A stretch of DNA of 64,000 nt from JACVRW01 sp034664125. GTDB lineage: Bacteria > Actinomycetota > Thermoleophilia > Solirubrobacterales > Thermoleophilaceae. Positions 43,501-51,253 of the stretch are shown here, one piece after another. The translations under genes and the position numbers were made by a program. Each line of letters opens with the position of its first letter. The stretch's first letter is position 1. The notes below the pieces were generated by a model. It saw only the letters and a list, made by a program, of their open reading frames with translations, ran no database searches and was not told the DNA's origin. The stretch covers positions 1-64,000 of the forward strand of contig JAXDIG010000025.1 in the NCBI GenBank assembly GCA_034664125.1. Reading direction: 5' to 3'.

Positions 43501-45180
43501 TCAGAAGAGCCCGACGGTCCTCCCCTCGGCGTCGATGTCGACGTTCAGCGCCGCGGGCGTCTTGCCCAAGCCCGGCATCTGCTGGATGTCGCCGCAGAGC
43601 GGCACGAGCCAGCCAGCCCCCGTGTAGGCGCGCATGTCGCGCACCGGGAGAGTGAAGTCCTCCGGAGCGTTGCGCAGCGCCGGGTCGGCGGACAGCGACA
43701 GGTGCGTCTTCGCCATGCAGATCGGCAGCTTGTCCAGGCCCTGGTCGGTGTACTGGCGCATCTTGCGCTCAGCGTCCAGGTAGAAGACCACGTCCGACGC
43801 GCCGTAGACCTGCTTGGCGACCTTCTCGATCTTCACCTGGATTGGATCGTCGTCCTCGTAGGCGAGCTTGAACTCCGACGGCGCCTCGCAGGCGTCGGCC
43901 ACCGCCTGCGCGAGCTCCGCGGCGCCCTCGCCGCCGTGGACGAAGGCGTCGTTGACCTCGGCCGCGAGCGCCCCGCCCTCGAGCGCCAGCGAGCGCACCA
44001 GCTCGACCTCCTCGTCGGTGTCGCCGGGGCGCCGGTTCACGGCCACCACGCAGGGGAGCCCGAAGCTGCGCACGATGCCGAGGTGCCGGTGCAGGTTCGC
44101 CGCACCGGTGGCGATCGCCGCCATGCCGTCCTGCTGCTCCGCGCGCGGGTCGTCCTCGATCCCGCCGTGGTGCTTGAGCGCCCGCACGGTGGCCACCAGC
44201 ACGACCGCGTTCGGCCGCAGGCCGCCGCCGCGGCAGACGATGTCGAAGAACTTCTCCATGCCCATGTCCGAGCCGAAGCCGGACTCGGTGATCACGTAGT
44301 CGCTCAGCTTGAGCCCGATCAGGTCGGCCACGAGCGAGGAGTTGCCGTGCGCGATGTTCGCGAACGGGCCGGCGTGCATGAGGCAGGGCTGACCCTCGAG
44401 CGTCTGGATCAGGTTGGGCTTGATCGCCTCCTTGAGCAGCACGGTCATCGCGCCCGCCGCCCCGAGGTCCTCGGCCGTGACCGGCTTGCCGCCGTCGAAG
44501 GACTGCGCGACGGTGATCGCGCCGAGCCGCTTGCGCAGGTCGTGCACGTCGCGCGAGACGGCGAGGATCGCCATCACCTCGGACGCGGCGGTGATGTCGA
44601 AGCCGGACTCGCGCGGATAGCCGTTGGCGCGGCCGCCCTGGCCGAGCGTGATCGCGCGCAGCGCCCGGTCGTTCATGTCGAGGGCCCGCTTCCACCCCAC
44701 CCGCAGCGCGTCGATCTTGTGCGGGTTGCCGTGCAGGATCGAGGCATCCAGCAGCGCGGCGAGCAGGTTGTTGGCGGCGCCGACCGCGTGGATGTCGCCG
44801 GTGAAGTGGAGGTTGAGGTCCTCCATCGGCACGACCTGGGCCATGCCGCCGCCGGCGGCGCCGCCCTTGATGCCGAACACGGGCCCGAGCGACGGCTCGC
44901 GCAGGCACAGCAGCGGGTCCTTGCCGATGTGCCCGAGGCCCTGGGTGAGCGATACGGCGGTGGTGGTCTTGCCCTCCCCCGCCTTGGTCGGCGTCACGCC
45001 GGCCACGCACACGAGCTTGCCGTCGGGCGCGTCCTTGAGCCGGTCCAGCGCGCCCAGCGACAGCTTGGCCTTGTAGCGGCCGTACGGGTCGACCTCCTCG
45101 GGCAGCAGCCCGGCCTGCTCGGCGATCGACTCGATCGGCCTGAGCTCGGCCTCCTGCGCAATCTCCAGGCTGCTCTTCAT
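43501..45180 (-). CDS. fhs: Formate-tetrahydrofolate ligase
   Basis: The 559-residue protein has the P-loop TPTKAGEGKTTT near residue 65, FGIKGGAAGGGMAQVVPMEDLNLHFTGD, the PNLIQTLEGQPCLMHAGPFANIAHGNSS segment and AVNRRPGDTDEE. Length matches the family (about 557). It interconverts formate plus H4F plus ATP with 10-formyl-H4F. In this operon, between the SoxBGAD-like genes and formate dehydrogenase, it likely runs toward formate and ATP. An SD GGAGGAGAG lies just upstream; a palindrome sits 36 bases further up. Confidence 0.95.
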   Translation of the reverse strand: MKSSLEIAQEAELRPIESIAEQAGLLPEEVDPYGRYKAKLSLGALDRLKDAPDGKLVCVAGVTPTKAGEGKTTTAVSLTQGLGHIGKDPLLCLREPSLGPVFGIKGGAAGGGMAQVVPMEDLNLHFTGDIHAVGAANNLLAALLDASILHGNPHKIDALRVGWKRALDMNDRALRAITLGQGGRANGYPRESGFDITAASEVMAILAVSRDVHDLRKRLGAITVAQSFDGGKPVTAEDLGAAGAMTVLLKEAIKPNLIQTLEGQPCLMHAGPFANIAHGNSSLVADLIGLKLSDYVITESGFGSDMGMEKFFDIVCRGGGLRPNAVVLVATVRALKHHGGIEDDPRAEQQDGMAAIATGAANLHRHLGIVRSFGLPCVVAVNRRPGDTDEEVELVRSLALEGGALAAEVNDAFVHGGEGAAELAQAVADACEAPSEFKLAYEDDDPIQVKIEKVAKQVYGASDVVFYLDAERKMRQYTDQGLDKLPICMAKTHLSLSADPALRNAPEDFTLPVRDMRAYTGAGWLVPLCGDIQQMPGLGKTPAALNVDIDAEGRTVGLF

Positions 45181-45215
45181 CTCTATCTCTCCTCCACCGT
45201 GAACAACTCTAGGCC

Positions 45216-45227
45216 CTGATATATCAG
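45216..45227. promoter_or_regulatory. Perfect AT-rich palindrome between soxB and fhs
   Basis: CTGATATATCAG is a perfect 12-base palindrome that overlaps the soxB stop codon and precedes fhs by 36 bases. Such an AT-rich palindrome stands out in GC-rich DNA and has the size of a GntR/FCD or similar dimer site. It may control an internal fhs-fdh promoter. Confidence 0.4.
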
Positions 45228-46441
45228 TGACTGACCGCGGCCGCGGCGAGCTCCGACACGAGCTTGTCCTCGTAGAAGCGCTCGAGCGCGAACGGCGCGA
45301 TCAGGTCGGGGGTGCGATCGGTCGCCACCAGCTCGGCGAGCGTCTTGCCCACGATCGGCGCCGCCTTGAAGCCGTAGGTGCCCCACCCGGCGCTGATGTG
45401 GAAGCCCTCCACCTCGGTCTTGCCGAGGATCGGGCTGTAGTCCGGGCTGAGGTCGCAGAGGCCGGCCCAGCTGCGCAGCATCCGCGCGCGCTCCAGCTGC
45501 GGGAACAGCTCGAGCGTGTGGCGCGTGACCTCCTGCAGGAAGTTGAGCGTGCCCTGCATGCGGTAGGTGGTCCAGGGCTCGATCTCGGCGCCCATCAGCA
45601 CCTCGCCGCGGTCCGTCTGCGAGATGTACACGTGCATCTGCGACGAGACGATCACCACGTCCAGGAACGGCTTCAGCGGCTCGGTCACGCAGGCCTGGAG
45701 GATGTGGGTGGTGATCGGCAGCCGCACGCCGGCCATGCCCGAGATCAGCGAGCTCCAGCCGGCGGTGCAGTTGAGCACCGTGCCGGTCTTGATCGTCCCG
45801 CGGTTGGTCTGCACCCCGGTCACGCGCCCGTTGGAGCGGTCGATGCCGGTCACCTCGGTGTAGGGGTGGATCTCCGCGCCGCCGCGATCGGCGCCGCGCG
45901 CCAGGCCCCACACCACGGCGTCGTGTCGGATCACCCCGCCGGGCGGGTGGTAGAGCGCGCCCTGGATCGGAAAGACGGCGTCCGGGTTGTCCACCTGCAT
46001 CGCGGGCGCCAGCTTCTTGACCTCGTCCGGGTAGATCAGGCGCGAGTCGATGCCGTTGATGCGGTTCACCTCGGCGCGGTTGGCCATCACGAACATCGCC
46101 CGGTCCGAGTGGGCCAGCGTGAGGTGCCCGTTCTGCGAGAACAGCAGGTTGAAGTTGAGCTGGGCGCCGAGCCCCTCGTACAGCTTGAGCGACGCGTCGT
46201 AGAACCGCGCGCCCTCGACGGTCTTGTAATTGGCACGCAGGATGGTCGTGTTGCGCCCGGCCGCGCCCGAGCCGATGTAGCTCTTCTCGAGCACCGCGAC
46301 GTTGCGGATGCCGTGGTCGCGCGCGAGGTAGTAGGCGGCGGCGAGGCCGTGCGAACCGCCGCCGACGATCACGACGTCGTAGGAGTCCTTCAGCTCCGAG
46401 CGCCGGCGCCACATGCGGCGCTTGCGGAAAATGTCAAGCAC
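45224..46441 (-). CDS. soxB: SoxB-like FAD subunit (N-methylglutamate dehydrogenase/sarcosine oxidase beta)
   Basis: The 405-residue flavoprotein has the FAD site YDVVIVGGGSHGLAAAYYLAR near residue 35 and the late WAGLCDLSPDYSPILGKTEVEGFHISAGWGTYGFKAAPI block, as in SoxB. It holds the amine-oxidising flavin. From GTG 46441 the N terminus (VLDIFRKRRMWRRRSELKDS) matches the SoxB leader; ATG 46414 is an alternative. It overlaps the soxG stop by 8 bases. In this locus, flanked by mgsABC and gmaS, it most likely belongs to N-methylglutamate dehydrogenase (mgdA in methylotroph naming). Sarcosine oxidase remains possible because the two enzymes are homologous. Confidence 0.85.
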   Translation of the reverse strand: MLDIFRKRRMWRRRSELKDSYDVVIVGGGSHGLAAAYYLARDHGIRNVAVLEKSYIGSGAAGRNTTILRANYKTVEGARFYDASLKLYEGLGAQLNFNLLFSQNGHLTLAHSDRAMFVMANRAEVNRINGIDSRLIYPDEVKKLAPAMQVDNPDAVFPIQGALYHPPGGVIRHDAVVWGLARGADRGGAEIHPYTEVTGIDRSNGRVTGVQTNRGTIKTGTVLNCTAGWSSLISGMAGVRLPITTHILQACVTEPLKPFLDVVIVSSQMHVYISQTDRGEVLMGAEIEPWTTYRMQGTLNFLQEVTRHTLELFPQLERARMLRSWAGLCDLSPDYSPILGKTEVEGFHISAGWGTYGFKAAPIVGKTLAELVATDRTPDLIAPFALERFYEDKLVSELAAAAVSH

Positions 46442-47066
46442 GGGCCGAAACCTCCGCGAATGCCTCGATCCCGACGGGGCCACCGCCCAAGCCCCCGACG
46501 GCATCGGCCACGACCGTCCACACGTAGCTGCCCAGCGCGGCGCCGAACAGCATCAGCCAACGATCCTCGGCCTCGCGCAGGATGGATCCCGGCGTCCGGG
46601 CCACCGATCCGGGCCTGAACCCGTGCACCGGCGTCACCTGCGGGCGCAGGTCGATGGCCGTGAAGCGCGCGAAGGCCTCGGGCGCCAGCGGTCCCGCGAT
46701 CGTGAGCGCTCCCATCGCCGAGGTCAGGTCGACGACGGCGTGGCCGAGCTGCTCACGCAGCGCCGCCGTCCGATCCGGCTCGCACAGCACGAGCACGCGG
46801 TCGCGTGAGGTGGGGCACCACCAGGCGTCGTCCTTGAGGGTCGCCCGGCCCAGCTCCAGCCCGTGGTCGCCGCGCAGCTCGAGCTTGCCGATGTGCGAGC
46901 GGTCGGCGAAGGCGACAGTCGACAGGTGGCGTTCCTCGCCGTCGAAGCCCACGGCCACGTTCCAGCCGTCGCGCTGCTCGAGCGTGGCGCCGGCGGCCAG
47001 CGCCTCGCGCTCCATCGGGCTGCGCGCGACGGCCGACGCGGCCGGTGAGAGGAACTCCAGGCTCAC
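46434..47066 (-). CDS. soxG: SoxG-like gamma subunit
   Basis: The 210-residue protein shows the SoxG pattern: FLSPAASAVARSPMEREALAAG, FADRSHIGKLELRGD, LTSAMGALTIAGPLAPEAFARFTAIDLRP and SVARTPGSILREAEDRWLMLFGAALGSYVWTVVADA. It is related to GcvT/folate-binding domains and completes the hetero-tetramer. The GTG at 47066 overlaps the soxA stop. Confidence 0.85.
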   Translation of the reverse strand: MSLEFLSPAASAVARSPMEREALAAGATLEQRDGWNVAVGFDGEERHLSTVAFADRSHIGKLELRGDHGLELGRATLKDDAWWCPTSRDRVLVLCEPDRTAALREQLGHAVVDLTSAMGALTIAGPLAPEAFARFTAIDLRPQVTPVHGFRPGSVARTPGSILREAEDRWLMLFGAALGSYVWTVVADAVGGLGGGPVGIEAFAEVSARA

Positions 47067-49927
47067 GAGCGCAGCACCTCCCCGTCCGGGTCGTAGAAGG
47101 GCGCCGTCACGACCTCGGCCTCGAAGCGCTTGCCCTCGTCGGAGATCGTCACTCTCGCGCCGTCCGTGGCCAGCGCCGCCGGCACCCAGGCCATCCCGAT
47201 CACGCCGCCGAGCTGCGGCGAGTAGCGCGCGCTCGTGACCTGGCCGACCGGGCTGTCCCCTTCCGGCAGCACCACCGCGCCCTCGGTGGGCACGTGGCCG
47301 TTCTGCAGCTTGAAGCCGACCAGCGCCGTCTCCAGCTGCTCGCCGGCCGCCCGCTCGAGCGCCCACTTGCCGATGAAGTCCTGGTCCTTGTCGAGCTTGA
47401 CTATCCAGGGCATCGCGGCGCCGAAGGGAGTGGACTCCGAGTCCGTGTCCTGGCCGATCAGGATGTGCAGCTTCTGCAGGCGCAGCAGCCGCTGCGGCTC
47501 GAGGCCGAACGGCTTCATCCCGTGCTCCGCGCCGGCCTCCATCAGGGCGTCCCAGAGGTGCTGGCCGTGGGCCGACGGGCAGTGGATCTCGTAGCCCACC
47601 TCGCCGACGAAGCCGATGCGCAGGATCAGGCACGGCACGCCGGCCACGTCGGCGCGCTTGCCGTCGAGGTACGTGAACGCCTCGGCCGAGCAGTCGAGGT
47701 CGGTGAGCTTCCCCATGATCTCCCGCGCGCGCGGGCCCGCCAGGTTGACCGCAGAGAGCGCCTGGGTGACGTCGGTGATGCGCACGTCGAGCGGCCAGTC
47801 GGCCAGCCACCACGAGAACCACTCGTAGACCGCACCCGCGCCGCTGGAGGTGGTGGTCACGTAGAAGGTGTCGTCGTCTAGACGGCAGATCGTGCCGTCG
47901 TCCATGATGCGCCCGGCGTCGCTCGCGATCACGCCGTAGCGGATCCGCTCCGGCTTGAGGTTCGAGAAGCGGTTCGGGTAGAGGCGGTCGAGGAACTCGC
48001 CCGCGTCCGGGCCGCGCACGATCAGCTTGCCGAGCGTCGACACGTCGATCAGGCCCGCCGCCTCGTGCACCGCCAGCGCCTCGGCGGCGGGGTCGCCGTA
48101 GTCGTAGGCGCGCCGCCAGTCGCCCGCCCACAGCACGGTCGCGCCCAGCTCGCGGTGGCGGCCGTGGATCGCCGAGCGCTTGGCCGGCTCGAACGGCCGG
48201 CCGGCGAGCGCGCCCATCGGCACGGCGTGCCAGGGCGGGCGCGCCGTGGTGGTGCCGATCTGCTCGAGGCTCTGGCCGGTTTCCTTGGCCATCAGCCGCA
48301 CCGCCGGCAGCTGGCACATGCGGCCCTGGCACGGGCCCATCGTGGTGGTGGTGTAGCGCTTGGAGAGCTCGATCGAGTCGTAGCCCTCCTCGACCGAGAG
48401 GTGGATGTCCTTGGCGGTCACGTCCTCGCAGAAGCAGGCGAAGCACTTGCCCTTCCGCCCGCTGGTGACGGGCTGCGGGACCGCCACTTCCGGCGGCTGG
48501 CCCTTGCCGTTGGCGAGCTCCTTGCGCTCGGCCTCCGTGCGGGCGCTCGACTCGGCGTCGCCGAACCCGAGCGCGTGGGCGGCCTGGCGACCCGCGATCT
48601 CGCCGGAGCGCTCCGCGACGTCGAGCGCGCCCTTCGCGACCACCTCGCCGGCGGCATAGACGCCGTCGGGCAGGGCCTCCAGGACGAAGCGGCCGGTCTG
48701 GCGGTCGTACACCGTGCGTGCGCCGGACTGCAAGGCGAGGGACGTGGCCGGCGCGCTGCCGCCGGACACCACCAGCAGGTCGCAGTCGACCGTGACCTCG
48801 TCGCCCTCGCCGCTCTGCGGCCCGAGCACGGCGCGCCGCACGCGGCCGCGACCGGTGGCCTGCAGCACCGTGGCGCCGCGCAGCGGGCGCACCCCGCGGC
48901 GCATCAGCTCGTTCAGCGGCGGCGTGCTGCCGTTGTTGCGCAGGTCGGCCACGGCGGCCAGCTCCACGCCGGCGTCCATCAGCGCCAGCGCGGCCTCGAG
49001 GCCACGGTCGCACACGGCGGCCACGACGGCGCGGTTGCCCGGGCTCACCCCGTACAGCGCGGCCAACCGGCGGGCGCCGCCCGAGAGCATCACGCCGGGG
49101 AGGTCGTTGCCGGGGAACAGCAGCGGCTGCTCGACCGCGCCGGTGGCGTACACGATGCGGCCGGCGCGGATCTGGTGCAGCGTGTCGCCCTGCCAGACCG
49201 GCACGAGTCCGTCGAAGGCGCCCAGGGCCGGCGCGCTCGTGAGCACCTCGACGCCCGCCGCGAGGGCCTGCTCGGCGAGCTCACGGGCGTGCTCGTGCGC
49301 GCCCTCCGCGAGCAGCCGGCCCCCGACCTCGGGGCCCTCGTCGCAGAGGACCACGTCGGCGCCCAGCTCGGCCGCGGCGATCGCGGCGCGCAGCCCCGCG
49401 GCGCCGCCGCCCACCACCAGCACGTCGGCGTGGCGACGGCGGTACTCGGTCTGCCACTCCCGCTCGGGCTGGCTGCGCGCGATCCGGCCGAGCCCGGCCG
49501 CGTGGCGGAGCACCTTCTCGTAGAGCGGCCAGAAGCGCCGCGGGCGGATGAACGTCTTGTAGTAGAAGCCGGGCGGAGTGAAGGGGCCGCCGAACAGGTC
49601 GGTGGCCCGCATCACGTCGAAGTTGAGCGAGGGCGACGCGTTCATGTGCTCGACCTTCATCCCCTCGCGCAGCGGCTCCGTGCAGGCGCGCACGCCCGGC
49701 GCGCCGTCCACCGCCACCAGGCAGTTGGGGCACTGGCCGGCGCAGCACATCAGCCCGCGCGGGCGGTGGTACTTGAAGCTGCGCGAGAAGGTGCGCTGGC
49801 CGGAGGCGAACAGCGCCGAGCCGATCGTGTCCCCTTCGAGGCCGGCCACCTGCTTGCCGTCGAACGTGAAGGAAACCTCGCGCTCGCGGTCGATGCGCTC
49901 GCCCTCGCTCGGGGGCAGCCGCGTCAT
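47063..49927 (-). CDS. soxA: SoxA-like alpha subunit with folate-binding GcvT domain
   Basis: The 954-residue protein has an N-terminal 2Fe-2S-like domain (SRSFKYHRPRGLMCCAGQC followed by PNCLVAVDG). A pyridine-nucleotide/FAD Rossmann part (ADVLVVGGGAAGLRAAIAAAELGADVVL, about 175-205) follows, then a Cys-rich BFD-like insert (CFACFCEDV...MGPCQGRMCQLPA). The C-terminal GcvT-type aminomethyltransferase half (about 590-950) would take the methylene group to tetrahydrofolate. Length and layout match SoxA/MgdC. It overlaps soxD and soxG by 4 bases each. It links amine oxidation to the H4F pool, feeding fhs and FDH downstream. Confidence 0.88.
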   Translation of the reverse strand: MTRLPPSEGERIDREREVSFTFDGKQVAGLEGDTIGSALFASGQRTFSRSFKYHRPRGLMCCAGQCPNCLVAVDGAPGVRACTEPLREGMKVEHMNASPSLNFDVMRATDLFGGPFTPPGFYYKTFIRPRRFWPLYEKVLRHAAGLGRIARSQPEREWQTEYRRRHADVLVVGGGAAGLRAAIAAAELGADVVLCDEGPEVGGRLLAEGAHEHARELAEQALAAGVEVLTSAPALGAFDGLVPVWQGDTLHQIRAGRIVYATGAVEQPLLFPGNDLPGVMLSGGARRLAALYGVSPGNRAVVAAVCDRGLEAALALMDAGVELAAVADLRNNGSTPPLNELMRRGVRPLRGATVLQATGRGRVRRAVLGPQSGEGDEVTVDCDLLVVSGGSAPATSLALQSGARTVYDRQTGRFVLEALPDGVYAAGEVVAKGALDVAERSGEIAGRQAAHALGFGDAESSARTEAERKELANGKGQPPEVAVPQPVTSGRKGKCFACFCEDVTAKDIHLSVEEGYDSIELSKRYTTTTMGPCQGRMCQLPAVRLMAKETGQSLEQIGTTTARPPWHAVPMGALAGRPFEPAKRSAIHGRHRELGATVLWAGDWRRAYDYGDPAAEALAVHEAAGLIDVSTLGKLIVRGPDAGEFLDRLYPNRFSNLKPERIRYGVIASDAGRIMDDGTICRLDDDTFYVTTTSSGAGAVYEWFSWWLADWPLDVRITDVTQALSAVNLAGPRAREIMGKLTDLDCSAEAFTYLDGKRADVAGVPCLILRIGFVGEVGYEIHCPSAHGQHLWDALMEAGAEHGMKPFGLEPQRLLRLQKLHILIGQDTDSESTPFGAAMPWIVKLDKDQDFIGKWALERAAGEQLETALVGFKLQNGHVPTEGAVVLPEGDSPVGQVTSARYSPQLGGVIGMAWVPAALATDGARVTISDEGKRFEAEVVTAPFYDPDGEVLRS

Positions 49928-50184
49928 GCGGCGCCGCCCGGCAGCTCTGTCAGCAGAACGTGGTTCGTGCGCGTGTCGCGTTCGGCGAGAAACCACTCCC
50001 CGCAGCCGGAGCGGTGGAACCACCATTCGCGCTGCACGCCGGCGACGTTGTCGCGGAAGTAGTTGTATGCGCCCAGCTCACGGGGCGACGGCGTGGTGTG
50101 CGGGCGCGGGTTCACCTCGCCCCCGAAACTGAAGTCGGTGACCTCGCGCGGGCCGCAGTTGGGACAGGTCAGTACGTAGGACAA
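49924..50184 (-). CDS. soxD: SoxD-like delta subunit
   Basis: The 86-residue zinc protein has CPNCGPREVTDF, the FGGEVNPRP segment and YNYFRDNVAGVQREWWFHRSGCGEWFLAERDTRTNHV, all marks of SoxD. The start is TTG at 50184. It is the first gene of the ten-gene minus-strand unit; its promoter is shared with purU in a 53-base divergent gap. The order D-A-G-B differs from the usual B-D-A-G. Confidence 0.88.
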   Translation of the reverse strand: MSYVLTCPNCGPREVTDFSFGGEVNPRPHTTPSPRELGAYNYFRDNVAGVQREWWFHRSGCGEWFLAERDTRTNHVLLTELPGGAA

Positions 50185-50210
50185 GGTACGGTCTTCGACT
50201 AGCGGGCCAT

Positions 50211-50230
50211 CTTAAACAAATTTGTCCAAG
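50211..50230. promoter_or_regulatory. 20-bp imperfect palindrome in soxD/purU divergent promoter
   Basis: CTTAAACAAATTTGTCCAAG has a perfect ACAAATTTGT core (50216-50225) and 16 of 20 symmetric positions overall. It lies 26 bases before the soxD start and 7 bases before purU, in the only gap between the two operons. The size and AT-rich core suit a GntR-type dimer. A GntR gene starts at 63740, but no direct link is shown. Confidence 0.6.
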
Positions 50231-50237
50231 GGAGCAA

Positions 50238-51107
50238 ATGACGGCCATCCAAGACGTGGACACCGGACGCCTGCTCGTCAGGTGCGAGGACAAACCCGGC
50301 ATCGTCGCCGCCGTGTCCCGGTTCCTGTACCTGCACGGGGCCAACATCGCGCAGTCCGACCAGTACTCGACCGACCCCGAGAAGGGCACTTTCTTCCTTC
50401 GGATGGTCTTCCACATGCGCGGTCTGGCGCAGGTCGGCGACGAGCTGCGCACGGCGTTCGAGGAGCAGGTCGCGCACCCCTTCGACATGGAGTGGAGCCT
50501 TCAGGACGCCGCCCGGCCGAAGCGCGTGGCGCTCATGGTTTCCCGCCAGGACCACTGCCTGCTCGACATCCTCTGGCGCTGGCGCCGCGACGAGCTCGAC
50601 CTCGACGTCGGACTGGTCATCTCCAACCATCCCGACCTCGCCGACGCGGTCGCCCAGTTCGACGTCCCCTTCGAGCACGTGCCGGTCACCAAGGACACCA
50701 AGCGGGAGGCCGAGCAGCGCCAGCTCGATCTCCTGCGCACGCGGTTCGACCTCGTCGTCCTCGCGCGCTACATGCAGATCCTGTCCGGCGACTTCCTCGC
50801 CCAGCTCGGGGCGCCCGTGATCAACATCCACCACTCGTTCCTGCCGGCGTTCGCCGGCGCCGGCCCGTACGAGCGGGCCAAGGAGCGCGGCGTCAAGTTG
50901 ATCGGCGCGACCGCTCACTACGTCACCGAGGACCTTGACCAGGGGCCGATCATCGAGCAGGACGTGATCCGCGTCTCGCACCGCGACGGCGTCGAGGCGC
51001 TGATCCGCCTGGGCGCCGACATCGAGCGCACGGTGCTCGCGCGCGCCGTGAGGTGGCACTGCGAGGACCGGGTGCTGGTGAGCGGGAACACGACCGTGGT
51101 CTTCTGA
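50238..51107 (+). CDS. purU: Formyltetrahydrofolate deformylase
   Basis: The 289-residue protein has an N-terminal ACT domain (RCEDKPGIVAAVSRFLYLHGANIAQSDQYS) and a formyltransferase-like hydrolase domain. The latter has INIHHSFLPAFAGAGPYERAKERGVKLIGATAHYVTEDLDQGPIIEQD, with the catalytic N-H-D set. It hydrolyses 10-formyl-H4F to formate and H4F. It gives a second, non-ATP-yielding way to formate beside fhs and so balances the C1-folate pool. GGAG precedes ATG 50238. Confidence 0.93.
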   Translation: MTAIQDVDTGRLLVRCEDKPGIVAAVSRFLYLHGANIAQSDQYSTDPEKGTFFLRMVFHMRGLAQVGDELRTAFEEQVAHPFDMEWSLQDAARPKRVALMVSRQDHCLLDILWRWRRDELDLDVGLVISNHPDLADAVAQFDVPFEHVPVTKDTKREAEQRQLDLLRTRFDLVVLARYMQILSGDFLAQLGAPVINIHHSFLPAFAGAGPYERAKERGVKLIGATAHYVTEDLDQGPIIEQDVIRVSHRDGVEALIRLGADIERTVLARAVRWHCEDRVLVSGNTTVVF

Positions 51108-51159
51108 GCCGCCCGCGCAAGCAGCAGCGAAGAGGGACCGGCGCCCGGCGCCTGCGCAG

Positions 51160-51210
51160 TGATAGTTCCGTTTTGCGTCATATGCGCGCGGTTTGACGAC
51201 CACACTCCGG
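51160..51210 (+). repeat. Extragenic 51-bp repeat, copy 2
   Basis: It matches 12911-12961 (minus strand) at about 43 of 51 positions without gaps. It sits between the convergent ends of purU and mgsC. An 11-base direct repeat GGGACCGGCGC lies at 51134-51144 and 51209-51219, flanking it. Confidence 0.75.
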
Positions 51211-51220
51211 GACCGGCGCA

Positions 51221-51238
51221 CCTGGCGCTGTCGTTTGC
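51221..51238 (+). repeat. Companion repeat, copy 2
   Basis: CCTGGCGCTGTCGTTTGC corresponds to 12985-13003 on the minus strand, but here lies after rather than before the 51-bp core. Confidence 0.55.
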
Positions 51239-51253
51239 AACGCGAGTGCGACA

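Noticed and set aside
45224..50184. Plain sarcosine oxidase for glycine-betaine breakdown
   Set aside because: No glyA, dimethylglycine dehydrogenase or betaine demethylase genes are near, while mgsABC and gmaS are. It is not excluded by sequence alone but is the weaker reading.
50211..50230. Assigning the palindrome to the GntR protein at 63740
   Set aside because: The GntR gene is 13 kb away and divergent from the aminotransferase; no copy of the motif was found next to it.
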